Assembly (NCBI GenBank): GCA_963681975.1
Contig: OY820613.1
Location: forward strand, 2,294,001 to 2,358,000
From: JANELJ01 sp024511395
Lineage (GTDB): Bacteria; Pseudomonadota; Gammaproteobacteria; GRL18
Length of the DNA: 64,000 nucleotides
Direction of reading: 5' to 3'
This document shows positions 8,377-16,740 of the stretch, piece by piece. Position numbers and translations under genes: made by a program. Numbering within the stretch: position 1 is the stretch's first letter; each line of letters starts with the position of its first letter. The notes below the pieces were generated by a model. That model searched no databases, was not told the DNA's origin, and saw nothing but the letters and a program-made list of their open reading frames with translations.

Positions 8377-9816
8377 CTAACGATTAGTACGCTTATTCTT
8401 TTTACCACCGAATTTTTTAGCCATATGTCTGGTCTGACGGTGGCGTCGTTCCTGTACCTTTTTGGTTTTTTCATTATTGCGCCGGGTATTGCGAAACGGG
8501 TTAGCACTGTTTTTAAATTCCAGACGAATAGGTGTCGCTTCCAGTTTCAGCCATTTACGAAAACTGTTTACCAGATAACGTTTATAAGCTTCGGGAATAA
8601 ACTCGGTCTGAGTGCCATGAATAACAATTAAAGGTGGATTAACACCGCCCTGATGGGCATAACGCAGTTTGATCCGTCTTCCCCTGGCTAGCGGCGGCTG
8701 ATGCATCTGCACCGCTTCTTCTAGCAGAGTGGTTAATTTAGAAGCCTGATGACGTTTCATAGCCGATTCAAAGGCTTTATTCACTGAATTGTATAATAAA
8801 CCGACACCACTGCCGTGCAGGGCAGAAATATAATGGTATTTGGCATAGTCCAGGTAAGGCAGACGACGTTCCAGCTGATCTTTGACAAACTTCCGAGCAT
8901 CCTGGCTCATACCATCCCACTTGTTAATGGCAACAATTAAAGCCCGGCCCTTATCCAGCACGTAGCTTAACAGGTGCAGATCCTGATCCGTCAGGCCTTC
9001 ATGGGCATCGAGCATTAAAATGACTACATGGGCACTTTCAATAGCCTGCAGAGCCTTGATAATGGAAAATTTTTCCAAGGCATCCTTGACCCGGCTGCGG
9101 CGTCGCACACCAGCAGTATCAATAAAGGTATACCGCTGTCCGTCCCGTTCAAAGGGAATAAAAATACTGTCCCGGGTGGTACCCGGCATATCAAAGGCGA
9201 CCACTCTTTCCTCACCCATCAGGCGGTTGATCAAGGTAGATTTGCCCACATTAGGCCGGCCTACAATGGCCAGTTTAATACCGGTGTGTTCATAATCATC
9301 CACATCACTGTCGGGTTCCGGTTCTTCAGGGATCTCCGCCAGCAGTTCTTCCATTAAAGACCCGATACCATCACCATGAGAAGAGGAAACGGCATAGGGC
9401 TGTCCCAGTCCCAGAGCATAAAATTCAGACTCAACCAAGTCTTCATTCATACCTTCAGTTTTATTGACCAGCACGATAATTTCCTTGCCCAGTTGTCGCA
9501 GATGCTGGGCAATAGTCTTATCGTGACCGGTAATGCCGCTACGGCCGTCCACCAGAAACAGAATAATATCCGCTTCCTGCATGGCCTGGTAAACCTGGGA
9601 CTGCATCAAAGTGTCAATACCTTCGTCTTCACCACTGAGACCACCGGTATCAATAACAATATAAGGCCGGTCTCCCACCTTACCATCACCATACTGACGA
9701 TCCCGGGTGACACCGGGCATATCCGCCACCAAGGCATCCCTGGTTTTTGTCAGACGGTTAAAGAGTGTGGATTTACCTACATTGGGGCGCCCGACCAAGG
9801 CAATTACCGGTTTCAT
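8377..9816 (-). CDS. der: Ribosome-associated GTPase Der (EngA)
   Basis: An essential double GTPase for maturation of the 50S subunit. Two P-loops of identical form, GRPNVGKST, are at residues 9-17 and 186-194, each followed by DxPG (ADMPGVTRD, FDMPGTTRD), DTGG/DTAG and NKxD/NK motifs. A KH-like domain and a basic tail (GGKKNKRTNR) follow. The 479-residue length matches the family (E. coli 490). It is the last gene of the hisS-yfgM-bamB-der group. A six-unit heptamer array lies 33 bp upstream of its start, between it and bamB. Confidence 0.97.
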   Translation of the reverse strand: MKPVIALVGRPNVGKSTLFNRLTKTRDALVADMPGVTRDRQYGDGKVGDRPYIVIDTGGLSGEDEGIDTLMQSQVYQAMQEADIILFLVDGRSGITGHDKTIAQHLRQLGKEIIVLVNKTEGMNEDLVESEFYALGLGQPYAVSSSHGDGIGSLMEELLAEIPEEPEPDSDVDDYEHTGIKLAIVGRPNVGKSTLINRLMGEERVVAFDMPGTTRDSIFIPFERDGQRYTFIDTAGVRRRSRVKDALEKFSIIKALQAIESAHVVILMLDAHEGLTDQDLHLLSYVLDKGRALIVAINKWDGMSQDARKFVKDQLERRLPYLDYAKYHYISALHGSGVGLLYNSVNKAFESAMKRHQASKLTTLLEEAVQMHQPPLARGRRIKLRYAHQGGVNPPLIVIHGTQTEFIPEAYKRYLVNSFRKWLKLEATPIRLEFKNSANPFRNTRRNNEKTKKVQERRHRQTRHMAKKFGGKKNKRTNR

Positions 9817-9848
9817 AACCTGATTATTTACTCGAAATTATTGGATTA

Positions 9849-9892
9849 AGCGTTCAGCGTTCAGCGTTCAGCGTTCAGCGTTCAGCGTTCAG
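9849..9892. repeat. Heptamer tandem repeat (AGCGTTC x6)
   Basis: Six perfect copies of AGCGTTC followed by AG, in the 129-bp gap between bamB and der. The array has the same unit as the one at 5161. Its position upstream of der (minus strand reads TGAACGC) means copy-number change would alter the bamB-der spacer length. Confidence 0.93.
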
Positions 9893-9945
9893 ATGATTTT
9901 ATAAAGCGTATTGTTGTTATTCAACTTTATGTCTTATTTCAGTCA

Positions 9946-11100
9946 CTATTTAATGCGTAATGCGGATAAGTCGCCGCCGTTGCTGTAGAAATATAATGTT
10001 CCGGCATCTGCCAGGGGCTGGACATGGAAGCCGTCGCCATCTACTTTTTCCCGGCCTATCAGTTCGCCGTCCTGCGTGGAGAGGACGTGGATATAGCCTT
10101 CAAAATCGCCTACTACAACATAGTTATCAACTACTACCGGAGCGGTCAGTTTACGGTGAGCCAGTTTATCCTGTTTCCAGAGAAAATCACCGGTTACCCG
10201 GTCAACCGCCCAGATATTACTGTCCGCATCGGTAACATAGATATGGCGGTCATCTGACGCCATACCAGCATAGGAAGACATTTCCTTGGCCCAGAGAATT
10301 TCTCCTTCCAGAGCATCAATGGCAACAATCTGTCCCTGATAGGTGACAGCATAAAGTGCCTGTCCTATCAGGATAAGGTTAGCATCAATATCCACCAGAC
10401 GTTCCAGGTCGGAACGCCCCCGGGGGACGGCGGCATTGGCTTCCCATAACAGGCGGCCATGTTTAACACCAACCGCTGCGACTTTACCGCTGTCAAAACC
10501 GGTAAATACCAGTTCCCGGCCGCCGATAATAGGACTGCTGTTACCTCTTAAGGTCAGCACTGGTACTCCGCGGTCATAAACCCATAACTGGCCACCGTCA
10601 TTAATATCCAGACCGTACAGCCGACCATCACCGATACGCACGACCAGAAACTGATCCTGTATTAGGGGTGCTGATAACATTACGCTGCTGAGCTGTTTAC
10701 GCCATAACTCGTTGCCATTTTCAGCATCCAGAACAATAATTACACCTCGGCTGTTACCAACAACAACAATACCCTGCCCTGCGCCGACACCGCCGGTAAT
10801 TTCTGTGTCCAGTTCTACCTGCCATTTAACAGCCCCGTTTTCAAGATTTAGGGCGCTGACCTGGCCTTCCCGGTCAACCGTGTAAATATCATAATCAACG
10901 ATGGCTGGTTTAAGATTGAGCATAACTTCATCCAGCCCGACACCGACATTTTTGCTCCACTGCTGAGTGACTTTAGTGGTTTCATTAATGTCCTGTAGTT
11001 CAGTAGGCGGTATGGAATTATCCTCTCCGCCAAAAATACCGCAGCCGTTTAACAGGACACTGGCCAGCAGTACAACAACAAGAGACAGCATCCGCATCAT
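9946..11100 (-). CDS. bamB: Outer membrane protein assembly factor BamB
   Basis: A lipoprotein of the BAM complex that folds beta-barrel proteins into the outer membrane. The signal peptide (LSLVVVLLASVLLNGC) ends in the lipobox L-N-G-C, and the rest is an eight-bladed PQQ-type propeller with repeated A-x-D-x-x-x-G-x-x-x-W motifs (for example ALNLENGAVKW, ALEGEILW, VTGDFLW). The length of 384 is normal. Its ATG overlaps the yfgM stop codon by one base (TAATG), which suggests translational coupling. MM at the start leaves the exact first residue open by one or three codons. Confidence 0.96.
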   Translation of the reverse strand: MMRMLSLVVVLLASVLLNGCGIFGGEDNSIPPTELQDINETTKVTQQWSKNVGVGLDEVMLNLKPAIVDYDIYTVDREGQVSALNLENGAVKWQVELDTEITGGVGAGQGIVVVGNSRGVIIVLDAENGNELWRKQLSSVMLSAPLIQDQFLVVRIGDGRLYGLDINDGGQLWVYDRGVPVLTLRGNSSPIIGGRELVFTGFDSGKVAAVGVKHGRLLWEANAAVPRGRSDLERLVDIDANLILIGQALYAVTYQGQIVAIDALEGEILWAKEMSSYAGMASDDRHIYVTDADSNIWAVDRVTGDFLWKQDKLAHRKLTAPVVVDNYVVVGDFEGYIHVLSTQDGELIGREKVDGDGFHVQPLADAGTLYFYSNGGDLSALRIK

Positions 11101-11729
11101 TACGAATTTCCTAAATCATTACGTTTAATTTTAAGGATCTGGGCATTAGCACCTATTGCAGCATAGACCTGTATGGCCTGATCATAAGCTGCTCTGGCTT
11201 CATTAATACGCTTTAAAGCCACCAGAATGTCACCTTTTACTTCCAGATAATTGGGCTTAAAGCGGCCCTGATCGACATCCAACTCTTTTAAAGCCTGCTC
11301 ATTTTTACCCTGGGCCGACATTAAGGTCGCCAGATGGATACGGGCAATATGCTTAAGGCTGTTACTATTACTATTATCAATCACCCATTGGTACTTAGCT
11401 TCAGCCTCAGCCAATTTACCTTCATCTACCCATTTTTTTGCTTCCAACATAGCAGACAGGGCAGTATAGGGATAAGCAGCATAATCTTTTAATAAGGTGT
11501 CCACCTGTTTGTCAATGGGCTGCGGAGAGTTTTCACTAACCAGCTGCAAAATATGATCGTATTCCATGGAGGCGGTCATGGCTTCAAGCTGCTTATGCTG
11601 CTTCCATTGCTGAATGCCCGCTATAGAACCCAGGCCAATAACTGTCAGGCCGATAACCATTTTATAATTTTCCTGCCACCATTTTTTTATGGCTTCTACC
11701 TGTTGTTCTTCTGTTTCGTATGTATCCAT
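11100..11729 (-). CDS. yfgM: YfgM/AncA family tetratricopeptide membrane protein
   Basis: An inner-membrane protein with a short cytoplasmic N-terminus (ETEEQQVEAIKKWWQEN), one transmembrane segment (MVIGLTVIGLGSIAGI, about residues 24-39) and a periplasmic TPR region. In E. coli YfgM works with the PpiD chaperone at the Sec translocon. The start at 11729 is preceded by GGGAG at a proper distance. It is the first gene of yfgM-bamB-der, but an IS4-type element now lies 56 bp upstream and separates it from hisS, so its transcription may depend on promoters inside the element. Confidence 0.93.
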   Translation of the reverse strand: MDTYETEEQQVEAIKKWWQENYKMVIGLTVIGLGSIAGIQQWKQHKQLEAMTASMEYDHILQLVSENSPQPIDKQVDTLLKDYAAYPYTALSAMLEAKKWVDEGKLAEAEAKYQWVIDNSNSNSLKHIARIHLATLMSAQGKNEQALKELDVDQGRFKPNYLEVKGDILVALKRINEARAAYDQAIQVYAAIGANAQILKIKRNDLGNS

Positions 11730-11785
11730 TTATTGCTCCCTTAAAGCATTTTCTGTAAGCTTATTTTCGTTATAGCTTATATTAT

Positions 11786-13484
11786 CTAAAGTTTAGAGCG
11801 ACAGCTCACCCTTGAGAGTCCTGTTTCGCTCATACGTTCTTTAACAATTTGTTTATAACCAGCTGTTTTGAAATTGTTTTTATAACAAATCTTCAAATCG
11901 CCTTAAAATATCCGTATCCGGCGGCTGGAATTTTGGGGACTTACCATCCCACCAGTCCCTGACTCTAACCTGCGAAAAATACCTTATCAATCCCATTCGT
12001 ATTCTTCCGGCAGTAATGGGTGTATTCTTTCGCCAGGGCGTATTATCAATTAAGCGCAATACCGGGTCCGGACATTTAATAGCCCGCAATTGAGGTATAA
12101 TATACCCCAGAGCAATAATGTGTACCCATCGATGTAACACCTTCCAGGTTTTCTGCCAGGTCTGTTTCATGCCCCGGGCATTTTTTAACTGATTGAACAT
12201 GGGCTCAATCGACCAGCGCTTTTCATAAGCGACAATAATATCCAGACCACTTAACTGCATATCTGTTGACAGTAATAAACGTGGTCTTTTTTTCCCTTTA
12301 GAGTCCTCAAACTCACACCAGACAAAGCATACCGACTGACCATTCAGAAAGCGGGCTTTAGCCTCCGCTGTTCGGTAATTAACCTGCTGTTCACGTCCAT
12401 ACAGGTGTACGGTTTCCTTATTTAAAGGCAGCCGTTTAATTTCTTCTTTTGTATAACGTGTCACATATTTTCCGGGTTGTCCCCGGCCTTTACCTTGCCA
12501 GGGTCGTTTATATAATACGGTATCGATTCGTACCTGACCTATAACCGTCATATTATAAGCCTGTACCGGTTCAATAAAAGAACGGCGCATATACCAACTG
12601 TCCACCAATACAGTAACCGCTTTATCTTTTAGCGGTTCCAGCAATGCCCGGATAAGACTTCGGGCAATCACCAGTTTACCACTGTTACCGGCCTGTGGTG
12701 TTAAACGTAATAACAATGGCAGAGCCGTATTACAGCCAGAACGCTTAACAATCGCAGCCAGTGCTACCCGGCATTGCCCTCTGATATACCGGGACAGATT
12801 GGTTTTATTACCATGCTGATGGTGTATCTGACTCATGGGTGCCTTTTTGGAATGACGCAGCATGATAGAGTCATCTATGGCCAGATAAACCGGATTATCC
12901 CCAAACAGCTTTAGAAACAGGGCCGTCCACTGTCTCATCAGTTTAAGATAAGACCTCTGACCGGTTTCAAGCCATTTATAATAACCGGGCCATTGCCTGG
13001 CCATGCCCACTATCCAGATAGCACTGGTTACAAACCCTGATTGAGTTAATAAACTGCCCATTAGTAACTCAATAAAGGTTTTTGCGCTCCTAAGGGGTAG
13101 CGCTCGGGTTAAAAATGTTATGTAATAAAACAGTTCACCGGGGATATTGCTGTATCCTTTGGTGTGCATTGCGACCTCCAGAAGTTTGTTTTTTCTTACT
13201 GAAGGCAGCAATGCTGCCGAATTTTTGTCAACTGTTTTTTGCTTTTTTTTACATTTTTTTCCTGTTTTTACTGAATTATTTTGTTTACCTCGGAGTAACA
13301 GGGGCCGGGTGTCCCTTGATGAAGTTTCGACAGCAGGGTGGCTGTCGAAAAGCATCCATGGATGGATTCACGGCGGCTTCAGCAAGGGATACACGGTTCC
13401 TGTTACGGACTATCGGTTAACTGAGGTAATCAATAAATTTTAAATGATTCTCCTTTTTGGGGGAGCTGAAACTCTAAACTTTAG
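11786..13484 (-). mobile_element. IS4-family element, 1699 bp, copy 1 (complete)
   Basis: The ends are inverted CTAAAGTTTAGAG (identical for 13 bp), flanked by a perfect 9-bp duplication TTATATTAT at 11777-11785 and 13485-13493. The last base of the right duplication is the last base of the hisS stop codon. A leader of about 315 bp upstream of the transposase holds a 10-bp perfect hairpin (TTTCGACAGC, 13325-13350) and the palindrome ATCCATGGAT; such leaders in IS elements can block translation from read-through transcripts. Confidence 0.93.
11880..13169 (-). CDS. IS4-family transposase (copy 1)
   Basis: The transposase has 429 residues when started at the ATG at 13169, which has a strong GGAGG six bases upstream; the frame is open for 62 more codons but that part has no good start. 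Catalytic residues fit DDE: D in YLAIDDSIMLRH, D in VLVDSWYMRR, and E in YEKRWSIEPMFNQLK, which is the exact Y(2)R(3)E(6)K signature of the IS4 group. The frame is intact, so this copy may be active. A deleted relative lies at 25887-27105. Confidence 0.93.
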   Translation of the reverse strand: MHTKGYSNIPGELFYYITFLTRALPLRSAKTFIELLMGSLLTQSGFVTSAIWIVGMARQWPGYYKWLETGQRSYLKLMRQWTALFLKLFGDNPVYLAIDDSIMLRHSKKAPMSQIHHQHGNKTNLSRYIRGQCRVALAAIVKRSGCNTALPLLLRLTPQAGNSGKLVIARSLIRALLEPLKDKAVTVLVDSWYMRRSFIEPVQAYNMTVIGQVRIDTVLYKRPWQGKGRGQPGKYVTRYTKEEIKRLPLNKETVHLYGREQQVNYRTAEAKARFLNGQSVCFVWCEFEDSKGKKRPRLLLSTDMQLSGLDIIVAYEKRWSIEPMFNQLKNARGMKQTWQKTWKVLHRWVHIIALGYIIPQLRAIKCPDPVLRLIDNTPWRKNTPITAGRIRMGLIRYFSQVRVRDWWDGKSPKFQPPDTDILRRFEDLL

Positions 13485-13492
13485 TTATATTA

Positions 13493-14776
13493 TTACAATC
13501 GGGTTTTTAATAGTTCAATCAGTTGATCCTGAGACAGGCTTTCCTGCTGAGGTTTATTATCTGTCTTCTGACGCAGATATTTGACAGTAATCAACTGTTT
13601 GTCCAGTTCATCATCCCCCAGAATCAGGGCAATTTCAGCCTGGCTTTTATCCGCCCGCTTCATCTGGCTTTTAAAGCTGCCGCCACCGTAGATATTAAAA
13701 ATACGGACTTCCGGTAAGGCATCACGCAATTGTTCTGACAGTGCCAGACCGGCGTCCTGTGCTCGTTCTCCCATCATTAATAATACCGCATGGGGCTGTT
13801 TAATATAGTTTTGCAATTGTTCCTGCTGCACCAGCAGCACCAGACGTTCCAGCCCCATGGCAAAACCAACTGCAGGGGTTTCCCGACCGCCGAGCTGTTT
13901 TACCAGACCATCGTATCGACCGCCGGCACAGACGGTACCCTGTGCACCCAGTTTATCAGTTACCCATTCAAACACGGTGCGATTATAATAATCCAGTCCG
14001 CGTACCAAACGGGTATTAATTTCATAAGAAATTCCAACACTGTCCAGGTAAGCACATAAATCCGCAAAGTGCTGTCTGGATTCATCATCCAGATGCTCCA
14101 TTAAACACGGGGCCTGTTCAATCATCTCCTGCATGGCCGGGTTTTTACTGTCCAGAATACGCAGGGGATTGGTTTGTAAACGACGCTGGCTGTCTTCATC
14201 GAGCAGTTCACTATGCTGCAGCAGGTAATCCACAAGTACGGAACGATACTGCTCCCGTGCCTGTGCTGTACCCAGGCTGTTTAACTGCAGTGTAACTGAG
14301 TCCTGCAGCCCGAGCATTTTCCAGAAACGGGCACTCATCATGATCAGTTCTGCATCAATATCCGGAGTGGACAGGCCAAAGACTTCAACACCCAATTGAT
14401 GAAACTGGCGGTAACGCCCTTTTTGCGGACGTTCATGTCGAAACATGGGACCTATATACCACAACCGTTGCTGCTGATTAACCAGCAGACCATTTTGAAT
14501 ACCTGCCCGAACACAGACAGCCGTGCCTTCAGGTCTGAGGGTAAGGCTGTCGCCATTGCGATCCTCGAAGGTATACATTTCTTTTTCGACAATATCCGTG
14601 ACTTCGCCAATTGAGCGTTTAAACAGGGTAGTTTTTTCCACGATAGGGAAGCGGATTTCGTCGTAGTTATAGCTTTTAAGCAGCTGCCGCAGCCGGGATT
14701 CTATAAATTGCCACGCTGGTGTTTCATCGGGCAGGATATCGTTCATCCCGCGAATTGATTTTATCTTGTCGGCCAA
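13493..14776 (-). CDS. hisS: Histidine--tRNA ligase
   Basis: Class II synthetase of 427 residues. Motif 2 (MFRHERPQKGRYRQFHQ), the histidine-specific loop LVRGLDYYNRTVFE, and GGRYDGLV with the motif 3 region GFAMGLERL are all present, followed by the anticodon-binding domain. It ends directly at the IS4-type element: the 9-bp target duplication includes the last base of its TAA, so the coding sequence is unharmed. rodZ lies 35 bp upstream, so the order rodZ-hisS-(IS)-yfgM-bamB-der is conserved apart from the insertion. Confidence 0.97.
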   Translation of the reverse strand: MADKIKSIRGMNDILPDETPAWQFIESRLRQLLKSYNYDEIRFPIVEKTTLFKRSIGEVTDIVEKEMYTFEDRNGDSLTLRPEGTAVCVRAGIQNGLLVNQQQRLWYIGPMFRHERPQKGRYRQFHQLGVEVFGLSTPDIDAELIMMSARFWKMLGLQDSVTLQLNSLGTAQAREQYRSVLVDYLLQHSELLDEDSQRRLQTNPLRILDSKNPAMQEMIEQAPCLMEHLDDESRQHFADLCAYLDSVGISYEINTRLVRGLDYYNRTVFEWVTDKLGAQGTVCAGGRYDGLVKQLGGRETPAVGFAMGLERLVLLVQQEQLQNYIKQPHAVLLMMGERAQDAGLALSEQLRDALPEVRIFNIYGGGSFKSQMKRADKSQAEIALILGDDELDKQLITVKYLRQKTDNKPQQESLSQDQLIELLKTRL

Positions 14777-14811
14777 AATGGTTCCTGAACGATTGCTGTT
14801 AAGAAAACTGC

Positions 14812-15909
14812 CTATTCTACACTAAAACGAGCAATATTTTTGTTATTTATATAGCGGGAATGATCATATTTTTTGCCGTGGATACTGACATCGACCACCC
14901 GGCCATTGCCTAACAACAAATTGTAAGGCGGCTGTCCCTTAAGACTAAGGGTTTGACCGGCACGTTTTAGTCCCGTAGCCAGTTTTTTACCTGTGGCATC
15001 TTTAATAACAATCCAAGAATCGCCATTAAACTGCAGGAACAGATCCTGACTGACAGATACTGCTTCCGGCTGTGGCACCGCAATGATTTCAGAGTCAGTT
15101 ACCACATTATCCTCTTTATCCACTATCGGTAATGATATTACTTCGTTGCCAGTATCCTTGTTCAGCTCTTCCGCTGTCTTTTTCTGCAGTTCAGCTTCCT
15201 TTTCAACAGCAATCTTATCTGCTGTGCCTGCAGTTGCTGGTTCTGATGTTTTAATGTCCGAAACTGGAGTATCAGCCGTGGATTCAGACAGGGGCTGGAG
15301 GCTGTTTCTGTCCGGCTCCGACAGGCTCAGCTGTGATGGGTCTTCATCTAAGACTGAGTTATCACTGGATTCTGCTGCTATGGGAATAAGAAATCCGTTG
15401 TCTTTATCCTGATCTTTATTCAGTTCTTTATCTAATTCTTTATTCAAGTATTCACTGGAAACATATTGCCATAACTGCCAGCTGCCAAACAGCAATAGCG
15501 CAGCTACCGCAATTCTGATAACCGGCATAATAAAGGCTGGTTTTTCAGTATGCCCCTGGATTCCCTTCCCCCGGGTTATTTTAAGTTCCGGATCACTGCA
15601 GTTAGAGCGGTATTCGCGCTTATAGTATTCCACCAAGGGTTCCGGCTGAATATTTAAAAAACGGGCATAATTACGAATGTAACCGCACACAAAAGCTGAT
15701 ACAGGCAAACTGCTCTGATCTTCACTTTCCAGTGCAATAATAATTTTTTCGTCCAGTTTTAATTCTCTGGCCACATCAGTTGTTGTCAGGTTTTTCTCAT
15801 TTCGGGCAATTTTTAACTGATAGCCATAGCCCTCTTCCCTATTGGCAATAATATCTTTAATTTCTTGTTTTTCCAAAATTAATAGTCCTGCTTGCCCTGA
15901 TAGAACCAT
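14812..15909 (-). CDS. rodZ: Cytoskeletal protein RodZ
   Basis: A bitopic membrane protein that links MreB to the cell-wall elongation machinery. It has an N-terminal helix-turn-helix domain (LKIARNEKNLTTTDVARELKL through GYIRNYARFLNI, residues about 32-90), one transmembrane segment near residues 133-150, an acidic linker rich in S, E and D, and a C-terminal DUF4115 domain (SWIVIKDATGKKLATGL). The ATG at 15909 overlaps the readthrough frame of pilF; a TTG at 15876, with AGGA upstream and two bases past the old pilF stop, is an equally likely start. Length is normal for the family. Confidence 0.9.
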   Translation of the reverse strand: MVLSGQAGLLILEKQEIKDIIANREEGYGYQLKIARNEKNLTTTDVARELKLDEKIIIALESEDQSSLPVSAFVCGYIRNYARFLNIQPEPLVEYYKREYRSNCSDPELKITRGKGIQGHTEKPAFIMPVIRIAVAALLLFGSWQLWQYVSSEYLNKELDKELNKDQDKDNGFLIPIAAESSDNSVLDEDPSQLSLSEPDRNSLQPLSESTADTPVSDIKTSEPATAGTADKIAVEKEAELQKKTAEELNKDTGNEVISLPIVDKEDNVVTDSEIIAVPQPEAVSVSQDLFLQFNGDSWIVIKDATGKKLATGLKRAGQTLSLKGQPPYNLLLGNGRVVDVSIHGKKYDHSRYINNKNIARFSVE

Positions 15910-16013
15910 TGGGTTTCTTTACTATCAGGAAATTTACTCTTGAGTTGAAGTTTATAACTTGCCAGCAAATCATGATCAGGTTCCGACATGTTATTTAAAA
16001 TGTTAAGACCTAA
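15879..16013 (-). pseudogene. Detached in-frame C-terminal part of PilF after an amber codon
   Basis: Directly after the TAG at 16014-16016 the same frame continues for 44 codons to a TAA at 15879. It reads LGLNILNNMSEPDHDLLASY, then LQLKSKFPDSKETQWF. This matches the expected end of PilF/PilW proteins, where a segment like A-L-W-(L/I)-G is followed by a last helix ending in FPDS. The TAG falls where tryptophan is expected, so a single G to A change (TGG to TAG) explains it. Confidence 0.75.
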
Positions 16014-16673
16014 CTAGAGGCTGTCTGCTGTCTGTACGTCCTGATCATCAAAGCGTTTAAAGTAATTCCAGGCATATTTATACTCCCCTTTTTTATAATA
16101 AATTTTAGCCAGTCCAAGAAAGGAAGCCGGCAGATTTTTATTAAGTTCTAGTGATTTACGATAAAGCTTTTCAGCCAGTTCTATTTTATTATTTTTAAAA
16201 GCACAGGAAGCAGCACTTTGACAAGCTCCGGCGCGTTTTACATAGAGCGGATTATTAAGTACTTTTTTAAATTTCTGCTGCGCCTGTTCATATTTACCCT
16301 GGTCACATAAAAATATGGCATAATTATTTAAAATCGTGGAATCATTCGGCTCTAAGGATACCGATTTTTCAAATTGCTCATACGCCAGATTCGGGCATTC
16401 CAGACGACTGTATAACACCCCCAGGAAATTATGCGCCAGGGCATAGTCAGGATCCTGAGAAATGGCTTTATTGAGTTTCAGCAGTGCCCGATCATAACGT
16501 CCATTGCCAATATAGCCGGCCCCCAGTTGAGTATTAATAGATGCCGCAGAGGTATTACTGGATCCTGTTGTATACTGATTACTTAAACCGGCATTCTCCG
16601 CTGATTTATCCGAGTTGCTCTGACAGCCATTTAAAACCAGCAATGAAACAAAAATCACCCACCATTTTTTCAT
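16014..16673 (-). CDS. pilF: Type IV pilus biogenesis lipoprotein PilF/PilW, shortened by amber codon
   Basis: An outer-membrane lipoprotein with TPR repeats that is needed for PilQ secretin assembly in type IV pilus systems. The signal peptide MKKWWVIFVSLLVLNGC has the lipobox L-N-G-C. TPR-type helices run from about residue 48 (LGAGYIGNGRYDRALLKLNK) to 205. The protein stops at 219 residues, while relatives have about 250; the missing tail is still present in frame downstream. It lies between rlmN and rodZ, the usual rlmN-pilF-rodZ order. The loss of the last TPR helix could reduce function. Confidence 0.9.
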   Translation of the reverse strand: MKKWWVIFVSLLVLNGCQSNSDKSAENAGLSNQYTTGSSNTSAASINTQLGAGYIGNGRYDRALLKLNKAISQDPDYALAHNFLGVLYSRLECPNLAYEQFEKSVSLEPNDSTILNNYAIFLCDQGKYEQAQQKFKKVLNNPLYVKRAGACQSAASCAFKNNKIELAEKLYRKSLELNKNLPASFLGLAKIYYKKGEYKYAWNYFKRFDDQDVQTADSL

Positions 16674-16700
16674 TATTAAACTATTCCCCTGTTTTTAATA

Positions 16701-16740
16701 AAAATTGCCAGAAAGGTAATTTCCGGATGAAAACTAATCA
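16701..16740. repeat. 40-bp dispersed hairpin repeat, copy at the rlmN 3' end
   Basis: The stretch AAATTGCCAGAAAGGTAATTT with the following CCGGATGAAAACTAATCA matches 56893-56931 at the murA stop codon at about 34 of 39 positions. Both copies overlap the stop codon of a minus-strand gene, so in RNA they lie just downstream of the coding sequence. This copy has lost the left CCGG arm, so its hairpin is weaker. Confidence 0.7.

Noticed and set aside
12900..13443. Long N-terminal extension of the IS4-type transposase and the opposite small frames in its leader
   Set aside because: The ATG at 13169 has a strong GGAGG; the extension is full of lysine and has no good start. The leader is non-coding with hairpins.
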